DNA of 64,000 nucleotides from Mycolicibacter icosiumassiliensis. GTDB taxonomy: Bacteria > Actinomycetota > Actinomycetes > Mycobacteriales > Mycobacteriaceae. Shown in pieces: positions 44,613-52,043 of the stretch. Location of the stretch: contig NZ_LT546166.1 of the NCBI RefSeq assembly GCF_900078685.2, positions 906,286 through 970,285 on the forward strand, read 5' to 3'. Position 1 is the first letter of the stretch; each line of letters opens with the position of its first letter. The notes below the pieces were generated by a model, which was not told the origin of the DNA, searched no databases, and saw nothing but the letters and a program-made list of their open reading frames with translations. The position numbers were made by a program, and so were the translations under genes.

Positions 44613-45515
44613 ATGGCTACCCGCGAAGACGTCTCGTTTCGATCCGGCGCGGACCGCATCAGCGCCTGGCTGTACCGCCCCGACAACGCCGGTCCCAGCC
44701 GCGCCCCGCTGCTGGTGATGGCGCATGGCCTGGGCGCGGTGCGGACCATGCGCCTGGATGCCTACGCCGAGCGGTTCGCCGCCGCCGGCTACGCCTGCCT
44801 GGTGTTCGACTACCGCAACTTCGGCGACAGCGACGGCGCTCCCCGCCAGCTGCTCGATGTGGGCATGCAGCTGGCGGACTGGGCCGCCGCCGTCGACTAC
44901 GCGCACACCCTGGCCGGTATCGACCCGGCCCGAATCGGGTTGTGGGGCACCTCGTTTGCCGGTGGTCACGTGATCGCCACCGCGGCACGGCTGCCGGTGG
45001 CGGCAGTCGTGTCGCAGTGCCCGTTCACCGACGGCATCGCCTCGGCGCGCACCATCCCGCCGCTGACCACCGCGCGGGTCAGCCTGCTGGGCCTACGGGA
45101 TCTGGCCGCGGCGGCGCTCGGCAACCCGCCGGTGCTGGTGGCCACCGCCGGCCGCCCGGGGGAGGTCGCGCTGATGACCACGCCCGACGCCTACCCCGGC
45201 TACCTGAAGCTGGTTCCGGAGGGAAAGACCATCCGCAACGAAGTGGCCGCACGGATCGCGACGAAGATCCTCACCTACCGTCCGGGCCGGCTGGCGGCCA
45301 AGGTGAGCTGCCCGATCCTGTTCTGCGTCTGCGACACCGACTCGGTCGCCCCGGCCGGCCCGACCCTGCGCTATGCCGCCAAGGCGCCCCGCGGCACCGT
45401 CAAGAGGTACCCCGAGGGCCACTTCGACATCTATGTCGGCGACGCCTTCGAGCGGGTGGTCGCCGACCAGCTGGAGTTCTTAGACCGCAACCTCAAGACC
45501 GCGGGGGCTGCCTAA
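44613..45515 (+). CDS. Alpha/beta hydrolase (dienelactone hydrolase-like)
   Basis: The product is 300 residues from ATG 44613. The oxyanion segment MAHGLGAVRTMRLDAYAERF, the nucleophile elbow GLWGTSFAGGH (Ser in GTSFAG), an acid residue in CVCDTDSVAP and the catalytic His in YPEGHFDIYVG form a complete triad. The cap region includes YPGYLKLVPEGKTIRNEV. It is a cytosolic esterase or hydrolase of unknown substrate. It is divergent from the truncated FAD oxidase; the two starts lie within 40 bases of each other. Confidence 0.85.
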   Translation: MATREDVSFRSGADRISAWLYRPDNAGPSRAPLLVMAHGLGAVRTMRLDAYAERFAAAGYACLVFDYRNFGDSDGAPRQLLDVGMQLADWAAAVDYAHTLAGIDPARIGLWGTSFAGGHVIATAARLPVAAVVSQCPFTDGIASARTIPPLTTARVSLLGLRDLAAAALGNPPVLVATAGRPGEVALMTTPDAYPGYLKLVPEGKTIRNEVAARIATKILTYRPGRLAAKVSCPILFCVCDTDSVAPAGPTLRYAAKAPRGTVKRYPEGHFDIYVGDAFERVVADQLEFLDRNLKTAGAA

Positions 45516-45565
45516 CGCTCGTGACGCCCTGTCCCAGCGGGTGGACGAGTAGGCCTCCGCGCCAG

Positions 45566-45595
45566 CGGTGTTGGCGTAGGCCTTCTCCAACACCG
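45566..45595. terminator. Hairpin between convergent hydrolase and vapC45-like genes
   Basis: CGGTGTTGG and CCAACACCG form a nine-base perfect stem with a 12-base loop, in the 151-base gap between two convergent genes. It could end both transcripts. No T run follows. Confidence 0.45.
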
Positions 45596-45666
45596 GATGC
45601 GAGGGCACGTGCCGGCCGCGACTGGGTGGCGTCACGCCCCGGGCCCGGCTCTGTCTGGCCAGTGCT

Positions 45667-46095
45667 TCAAACCCCGGGGTTGGGTCGCAGCTGCAACGGT
45701 CTTACGCCTGACGGGCTCATCGCCACGGCCCATGGACCAGGGCCACGCTTGACGATCTCCCGCCTCAAGCGCTCCTCGTGTTGGAGGAAAATCTCCACCT
45801 GCTGCTCTGGACCGAGGTCCTGTTTGGCTCCAATCCATACGGAGCGGACACCGTGTTCGTGATAGGCGCGCAGTTCAGCAGGACGCGACCTGATGCGCCG
45901 GTCTCGGCTGAGCACGATGAACCCGAGGGCACCGACTACCGGGAGCCAATCCTGATCGTCGGTGCCGCGTGGGACCTCCGGCAGTTCCTCGTGTCCGGGG
46001 TACCGGATATCTTCGCGTCCGCGGCGTTGCAAGAGTTTGCCTAGTCCGAGGGTGTTCTCGTCGGTGAAGTACACCGGCGCAAACCCCTGGGCCAT
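45667..46095 (-). CDS. VapC45-like PIN-domain toxin
   Basis: The product is 142 residues. It opens VYFTDENTLGLGKLL and continues with DDQDWLPVVGALGFIVLSRDRRIRSRPAELRAYHEHG, the arrangement of acidic residues seen in the short PIN-like toxins such as Rv2019 (VapC45). PIN toxins cleave RNA. The start codon overlaps the antitoxin's stop as TGATG. It is convergent with the hydrolase gene. Assignment rests on recalled similarity and on its DUF433 partner. Confidence 0.7.
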   Translation of the reverse strand: MAQGFAPVYFTDENTLGLGKLLQRRGREDIRYPGHEELPEVPRGTDDQDWLPVVGALGFIVLSRDRRIRSRPAELRAYHEHGVRSVWIGAKQDLGPEQQVEIFLQHEERLRREIVKRGPGPWAVAMSPSGVRPLQLRPNPGV

Positions 46096-46775
46096 CAGGC
46101 AGTGCGCTCGCTACCTGCGATCAATTCGAAGCGGATGGCTTCATCGACCTGCTCGAGCGCAAGGTCGTAGAGGTCCGCGAGTGCGTCGCGACTGGTGCCA
46201 GCCCGGTAGTCCTCAGCAAGCGATTCAGTCTTCACACCATGGATCGCGGGTTGACCGAATGCCCTACGCGGGTCCATCACGACCTCCGGGGTGCGGACAT
46301 CAGGCTTCATGTGGGCCACCACGTCGTCGGTGTATCCGACTGCCGATTGGAATTGCTCAGCCGGGAGCGCCAACACCAGTTGCCCATTGCGAACCACCAC
46401 GAGCTGAAGCGGGCGCTCAAGGCCGACCCGGTCCTGCACCATCCGGACAAGTTCGCGTCCTTCAACATCGAGAAACGGGCGGGCATGAGCCAGCGGGTAG
46501 CGCCCGAACTCGCTGCGGAGCGCGACGATAGCCGGACGGAGTCGCTGGACAGGGACATCCCGACTGCGGTACTCGGCCAGTAGCCGAGACTCAACCATCT
46601 CGCCCCAGGTCACCGAGTCCGAGCCCGTCGGTTCCTCTCGGAGCACCGGGTCGTAGAACTTGCCGCCGCGGGTGTAACCCTCCAGCCAGCGCCTCGCAGT
46701 GCCGGCATGCAAGCCGACAAGGCGATCCACGTCCGGATATGAGTAGATCGCCCGATCAAGCAGCGAGTGGGTCAT
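46095..46775 (-). CDS. VapB45-like antitoxin with DUF433 domain
   Basis: The product is 226 residues. The N-terminal third has a MerR-like or HTH character (YSYPDVDRLVGLHAGTARRWLEGYTRG). The C-terminal 60 residues form a DUF433 domain (VVMDPRRAFGQPAIHGVKTESLAEDYRAG, DLYDLALEQVDEAIRFE). This layout matches Rv2018 (VapB45), the antitoxin paired with a PIN-like toxin. It should neutralise the toxin and repress the pair's promoter through its HTH. Its stop overlaps the toxin start. Confidence 0.75.
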   Translation of the reverse strand: MTHSLLDRAIYSYPDVDRLVGLHAGTARRWLEGYTRGGKFYDPVLREEPTGSDSVTWGEMVESRLLAEYRSRDVPVQRLRPAIVALRSEFGRYPLAHARPFLDVEGRELVRMVQDRVGLERPLQLVVVRNGQLVLALPAEQFQSAVGYTDDVVAHMKPDVRTPEVVMDPRRAFGQPAIHGVKTESLAEDYRAGTSRDALADLYDLALEQVDEAIRFELIAGSERTA

Positions 46776-47109
46776 GCGGTCAATGTTGGCACGGGCCAGG
46801 TTCTCGAGCTAGTCAGTTTGCGCTCATCGACGCACGCGGGACCACGGAGTGGTCGGAACGTGCTGCCGGTACAGCGGCGCCAAACAGTCGGGGCCAGAGC
46901 GGGACGCCGTTATGGACGCGCAGCCTGCGCGTCACGCGAACCGGCTGCGGATCCGCTTGTCGAAGTCGTCAACCGTCGACCAATGTGTTTCGTCCGTGTC
47001 ATCGGCCCGCGCTTCGACGAGCGCTTGGTTATCTAAGACAGCCGACATCGGCATCGCAGCATTCGGAGAAGCAGGACTGGTCACAAGCCGGAAATTCGTC
47101 GGGCTGAAC
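46776..47109. other. 334-base gap between two toxin-antitoxin pairs, no gene seen
   Basis: The stretch must include the promoter of the VapBC45-like pair. I see no supported coding frame and no clear palindrome. The short frames present overlap the RHH gene antisense or lack ribosome sites. Confidence 0.45.
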
Positions 47110-47337
47110 TCAGTTCGCCAGTTCGTGCTCCACTGCCCGGCGAATCCACGCCGATATCGAGCGGTCATCGTCCTCGGCGGCTTTGCGGACACGCTCCAGC
47201 AACTCGGGCGGAAGGCGGACCGGGATAGGAACGGACATGCGTCCGCGCCGACGGATCGGCGGCCCCTGCGGTTCCTGGTTTTCCGGCCGTGCGTAGAACT
47301 CGTATTCCTGATCGGGGGTCATGTCAGCGTTGGTCAT
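47110..47337 (-). CDS. Ribbon-helix-helix antitoxin (BrnA/CopG-like)
   Basis: The product is 75 residues from ATG 47337, behind CAGGAAAG. The C-terminal 40 residues are a ribbon-helix-helix domain: SVPIPVRLPPELLERVRKAA, then DRSISAWIRRAVEHELAN. The start overlaps the stop of the upstream toxin as ATGA, giving the toxin-first order seen in BrnT-BrnA systems. It should bind the toxin and repress the shared promoter. Confidence 0.72.
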   Translation of the reverse strand: MTNADMTPDQEYEFYARPENQEPQGPPIRRRGRMSVPIPVRLPPELLERVRKAAEDDDRSISAWIRRAVEHELAN

Positions 47338-47642
47338 CGGTCTTTCCTGTATTGGTCGGCAAGATGTTGGGAGGCGACGTAGCACCCAATCGGGCGGCAC
47401 TTGCGGATGTCCCCGGTTCGGGACGGCGCAACGGGCACGACGAGAACCTTGCCTGCGACTTCGGCACACATCAGCCAATGCGCGGGTGGATTGGCCGGAT
47501 AAAACAGCGGATCGGATACCCACACGTCGAATACGTCGTCGATACCGAGGTGAGGGTGCTTGAACAAGTATGCGGCCTGGGTGTCTATCTCGAACGGGTC
47601 GTGGTCATCGAGTTGTTCTGGGTCCAGTAGGCGGTCACCCAC
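47334..47642 (-). CDS. Probable BrnT-like toxin
   Basis: The product is 102 residues, small, with a KHPHLGIDDVFDVWVSDPLFY segment reminiscent of the KHGVSFEEAxxVFxDP opening of BrnT (RelE-fold ribonuclease toxins), then KVLVVPVAPS and a C-terminal RPIGCYVASQHLADQY. Similarity is weak by eye; the call depends on size, on the BrnT-like layout and on the overlapping RHH antitoxin gene. No signal peptide or membrane helix is present. Confidence 0.5.
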   Translation of the reverse strand: MGDRLLDPEQLDDHDPFEIDTQAAYLFKHPHLGIDDVFDVWVSDPLFYPANPPAHWLMCAEVAGKVLVVPVAPSRTGDIRKCRPIGCYVASQHLADQYRKDR

Positions 47643-47660
47643 GGTGTGAGTGTAGTCGCT

Positions 47661-48956
47661 TCAACTACAACCGTCTACCGTGCGAATTCGTGTCCTATCC
47701 CAGCTGGTGGACGAGCTGTTTGCCGACGTTCCTAGGCGCCGACGCAGCCGGCGGCGGGAGCGGCGGGTCCATCGAACCGCGCGTTGCGACACAGAAGCCC
47801 GGAGGCTGTCGCCACTGGCGGGGAGCGGATGTGCGTTGGCGGTCCAGACGGGTTTGACGATCGCCGCAACAGCGGCGTAGAAGGACTGCGGGTCAACGGT
47901 TTTCGTATCACGGAGTTGGGCGCGCAGCAACGTGCCGTGCCGGGCGGCCATCGTCATGCCTTGGCCGTTAATGGGGTCCAGGCTGCACAGCGCGTCCCCG
48001 AGGGCCAGGAGGCCTTTCGGGTGGCGGGTCAGGCGGTCGTAGCGTCGCCACACGCCTCCGGGATACCGGTACGTCGACACCGCAGTCAGGGGCTGCCCGC
48101 GGTGCAGAGCCGGCAGGATATGTGGCGGTATGAAGTCCTGCGCCAAGGCGAACATATCAGCGAAATCGGTTGGCGCATAAGCCAGATCGTTGACTCGGCT
48201 GGAAATCGTCAATGTCCAGGTATCGTTCTCACAAGCCACCAGGCCGCCGCGTTGTGACCTCCCTTCGGGTAGGACCAGAATCATGCGTTCCAGAAAGTCG
48301 TCCTGCTCGGGGATGGTGATCTGTTGGCTGTGGTAGATGCCGTCAGCAGCGAACGTCTGCTCCGGGGGCTGGGGGTAGCCGAGCCGCTCCAGCAGCATGG
48401 GTGTGCGGGTGGCGCGGCCGGTGGCGTCGACGATCAGTTCGGCATGCAGAGTCTCGGTGCGTCCCGAGGCGCGGACGCTGACCGTCACGCCGGTGACGTG
48501 ATTGGGCTGCGTGGCGATGAGTTCGTCGACGTCACGACCATCGAAGAACGTCACATTTGGCAGGGCTGAGACCCGTTGGCGCAGGTGAAACTCCAGAAAC
48601 GGCCGGCTGGCCTGGTAGGTGACCAGGGCTGCCGGGTCCGCGGCCGGGTCGGTGCGGTTAAAGGCGTAGGGGCCTATTCGGCTGTAGATACGGCGCATGT
48701 CGGCGTCGTCGAGGATCAGAGCTCCAGCCTCGGTGAGGTCGGCGAGAAACCCGGGGAGTAACTCCTCCATGATCTGCGAGCCGCGACTGAGCAGACTGTG
48801 CAGATGACGCCCCTGTGGTATTCCGCGTCGATGAACGGGATTGTCGGGCAACCGGTCTCGCTCCAATACCGTCACTGACGTGAACTGCTCGGCGAGCACT
48901 GCTGCGGCAACGAGGCCGGCGATACCCGCGCCGAGAACAACAGCGTGATCGTTCAC
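47661..48956 (-). CDS. FAD-dependent oxidoreductase with abnormal C-terminus
   Basis: The product is 431 residues from GTG 48956, which has AGGAG seven bases upstream; starts at 48998 and 48977 have no ribosome site. The FAD fold is intact: VVLGAGIAGLVAAAVLAEQ, IPQGRHLHSLLSRG, VDATGRATRTP and LLALGDALCSLDPINGQGMT, the pattern of flavin monooxygenases or halogenase-like enzymes. After IVKPVW the sequence loses the usual helical C-terminus and becomes Ser/Arg-rich (RAVRWTRRSRRRLRRRLG), which suggests a frameshift or replacement of the last 60 residues. It is divergent from a TetR gene with a likely operator between, so it is probably the TetR target. Confidence 0.72.
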   Translation of the reverse strand: MNDHAVVLGAGIAGLVAAAVLAEQFTSVTVLERDRLPDNPVHRRGIPQGRHLHSLLSRGSQIMEELLPGFLADLTEAGALILDDADMRRIYSRIGPYAFNRTDPAADPAALVTYQASRPFLEFHLRQRVSALPNVTFFDGRDVDELIATQPNHVTGVTVSVRASGRTETLHAELIVDATGRATRTPMLLERLGYPQPPEQTFAADGIYHSQQITIPEQDDFLERMILVLPEGRSQRGGLVACENDTWTLTISSRVNDLAYAPTDFADMFALAQDFIPPHILPALHRGQPLTAVSTYRYPGGVWRRYDRLTRHPKGLLALGDALCSLDPINGQGMTMAARHGTLLRAQLRDTKTVDPQSFYAAVAAIVKPVWTANAHPLPASGDSLRASVSQRAVRWTRRSRRRLRRRLGTSANSSSTSWDRTRIRTVDGCS

Positions 48957-48998
48957 TTCAGAGCTCCTGAATCGCATATTTGACTCTTGGTCGTTCAT

Positions 48999-49022
48999 TG
49001 ACTGTCAGTCGGTAGATAGTCA
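48999..49022. promoter_or_regulatory. Inverted repeat between FAD oxidoreductase and TetR gene
   Basis: TGACTGTC and GATAGTCA pair with one mismatch across an eight-base spacer in the short gap between the divergent genes. A site of this form next to a divergent TetR gene is the usual position of its operator. Confidence 0.55.
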
Positions 49023-49029
49023 TTGGTTG

Positions 49030-49656
49030 ATGAGTATCATCGGGATGGTGAGCGACGTCAAGGTCAACCGGCGCGAGAGATACGCCGCGCTGACGTGTGA
49101 AGCTGTGCTCGCCGCAGCCAAGACGCTGTTCGTCTCAAAGGGGTTCGACGCAACCTCTGTCGACGAGATCGCCGAACTGGCGCAGGCCAGCAAAGGGACG
49201 GTCTATCACCATTTCCAGGACAAACAAGCGATCTTCGCCGAGCTTTTCCGCGCCAGCCAGGAAGCGGTTACGGCCAAGGTCATCGAGGCGATGCCGGCAG
49301 AGTCGGAAGAGCCCTGGGAAAAAGTGCAGACCGCGATCCGCTTGTTTCTCCACGGCTACATCGCCGACGGCGATGCCAGTGCACTTCTTCGGCAGGTGGT
49401 CAGCGTCTTAGGCTGGGACCGCGTACGGGAACTCAACGAGCAGCAGACCCTACCGTTATTACGTGCAACCCTAGAGAGCCTCGTAGCCAACGGATACGCC
49501 CGCCCGGTTCCGGTTGAGGCCACCGTCGAAATCTTCTTCGGTATGTTCTACAACGCCGTGTTGTTCATCATCGACGCGGACGACCCCGACACCGCATCGA
49601 ACGAGGTCGAGACGGTCATTCTGTGTGCGCTTGAGGGGCTCAAGCCCGCAAAGTAA
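49030..49656 (+). CDS. TetR-family transcriptional regulator
   Basis: The product is 208 residues from ATG 49030, or 203 from ATG 49045; neither has a strong ribosome site. The HTH (RYAALTCEAVLAAAKTLFVSKGF.., IAELAQASKGTVYHHFQDKQAI) is complete. The C-terminal domain includes FLHGYIADGDASALLRQVVSVLGW and resembles regulators with small hydrophobic ligands. It is divergent from the FAD oxidoreductase with an inverted repeat between, which is the likely operator. Confidence 0.85.
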   Translation: MSIIGMVSDVKVNRRERYAALTCEAVLAAAKTLFVSKGFDATSVDEIAELAQASKGTVYHHFQDKQAIFAELFRASQEAVTAKVIEAMPAESEEPWEKVQTAIRLFLHGYIADGDASALLRQVVSVLGWDRVRELNEQQTLPLLRATLESLVANGYARPVPVEATVEIFFGMFYNAVLFIIDADDPDTASNEVETVILCALEGLKPAK

Positions 49657-49690
49657 GCGACGTCTTACCCGGCATGACCGGCAGCCGGTG

Positions 49691-50557
<867 letters not shown>

Positions 50558-50605
50558 TGCGTCCTTTCCTCGCGGACAACAATACCTACGGTGCGCTGGC
50601 GTAAA

Positions 50606-50630
50606 AGTGTGTCCGCGTTGGCGACACACT
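50606..50630 (-). terminator. U-tailed terminator after the berberine-bridge oxidase
   Basis: AGTGTGTC and GACACACT pair perfectly across a nine-base loop. On the minus strand the stem is followed by TTTT. It begins 16 bases after the stop of the oxidase gene, a typical intrinsic terminator, and lies 49 bases before the amidase start. Confidence 0.7.
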
Positions 50631-50646
50631 GAGAACTACGGGGCGC

Positions 50647-52014
50647 TTAGCTCCCCGTTGCGGGCTCGATGTTGTGGTTCAGGGTGAACCGGTTGGCCGG
50701 ATCGAGGCGTGCCTTGAGTTCGGCAAGACGTTGGTAGCCGGCGTCACCGAATGTCGCGCGAATGCGGTCTTGCCCTTCGTCGCCGACGAAGTTCAGATAG
50801 GCACTTGCCGGTCCCAGCGGCCGCAGAATCTCGAAGGCCTGCCCGGCCCACGCCGTGCAGCGCGCGCTGTCGGCGGGGTCGGTCCACGTCGCCATCAGAT
50901 GAATGATGTAGGGGTGCTGGCGGGCGACGACAGCCGTCGACTCTTCCGGAACCCGGCTGGCATACCCGCCGAGCCGGATCAGGTGCAGCCGGGTCTGTGC
51001 CGAGGGACGCGACCGCCCCAGCAGGGCGATGCGCCGGATCGCCTCGTCGGTGAGTTCGGTGACGAACAGCGACTTCCAGTAGTTCAGCCAGCCGTAGGGC
51101 GCCGTGTAGTCCAGGGCCTGCTGCCAGGTCGAGTAGTCCAGCTTGTGCTGCACGGCCACCACCGGCTTGGCCGCCACGCCTCGAACGTTGAGCAGCGCGC
51201 TGACGTCTTCGCTGCCGGTCTGATCGGTCCGCGTCGAGCAGGCCAGCACATTGACCAGCGACTGGCCCGTGGTGAGGTCGGTGGAGAAGTCCAGGATGGA
51301 CGCCAGGGTGTCGGGTGCGTTGTCCATCTGGGCGCGGAAGTGCCGCAGGGCTGCCTCGGCGTCGGTGTCCGGGTAGGACTGCACGCCGGCCACCACACCG
51401 TCGATCGGGTGCAGGCGCAGCACGAACTGCGCCACGACGCCGAAGTTGCCGCCCCCGCCGCGCAGGCCCCACAGCACGTCGGCGTTCTCGGTCTCGCTGA
51501 CCGTCATCACCTCGCCGGATGCGGTCACCAGTGTGGCGCCGATCAGGTTGTCGCAGGTCATGCCGTGGGCGCGGGAGAGCCACCCAATTCCGCCGCCGAG
51601 TGAAAAGCCCCCGACGCCCGTCGTCGAGACCACCCCGCCGGGGCAGGCCAGGCCGTGGCGGCTGGTGACCGGGTCCACGTCGCCCCAGGTGGCGCCGGCG
51701 TCCACGTAGGCGATCCGCGCCTGCGCGTCGACTCGCACTCCGCGCATCTGCGTCAGGTCGATGACGATGCCGCCATCGGTGGCGGAGTGGCCGGCGACGC
51801 TGTGACCGCCGCTGCGTACCGCAATCTGGGCACCGGAGTCCACGGCATAGCGCACAGCGGCGACGATGTCGTCCTGCGAGCGGCACTGCAGGACCACCCG
51901 CGGCCGCTTGTCGATCAAACCGTTGAAGACCTGGCGCACCTCGTCGTAGCGGGCATCGCCGGGGTAGACGGCTTCGCCGGTGAAGCCCGGCACGGTGGGG
52001 GTGGTGGCTGTCAT
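50647..52014 (-). CDS. FAD-binding berberine-bridge-type oxidase
   Basis: The product is 455 residues. The FAD-binding region has RSGGHSVAGHS, with the His that usually links covalently to FAD, DAGATWGDVDP and GVGGFSLGGGIGWLSRAHGM. The C-terminal BBE domain shows AYLNFVGDEGQDRIRATFG..YQRLAELKARLDPANRF. Such enzymes oxidise alcohols, sugars or alkaloid-like compounds using oxygen. The substrate is unknown. There is no Tat signal. It follows the ABC exporter genes on the same strand after 29 bases, so it may be co-transcribed with them, and ends at a clear terminator. Confidence 0.88.
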   Translation of the reverse strand: MTATTPTVPGFTGEAVYPGDARYDEVRQVFNGLIDKRPRVVLQCRSQDDIVAAVRYAVDSGAQIAVRSGGHSVAGHSATDGGIVIDLTQMRGVRVDAQARIAYVDAGATWGDVDPVTSRHGLACPGGVVSTTGVGGFSLGGGIGWLSRAHGMTCDNLIGATLVTASGEVMTVSETENADVLWGLRGGGGNFGVVAQFVLRLHPIDGVVAGVQSYPDTDAEAALRHFRAQMDNAPDTLASILDFSTDLTTGQSLVNVLACSTRTDQTGSEDVSALLNVRGVAAKPVVAVQHKLDYSTWQQALDYTAPYGWLNYWKSLFVTELTDEAIRRIALLGRSRPSAQTRLHLIRLGGYASRVPEESTAVVARQHPYIIHLMATWTDPADSARCTAWAGQAFEILRPLGPASAYLNFVGDEGQDRIRATFGDAGYQRLAELKARLDPANRFTLNHNIEPATGS

Positions 52015-52043
52015 CGGATCCTTAACGGGTCAGCGCGGCGAGC

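Noticed and set aside
46767..47192. Small frames between the two toxin-antitoxin pairs
   Set aside because: They overlap the RHH gene antisense or lack initiation signals.
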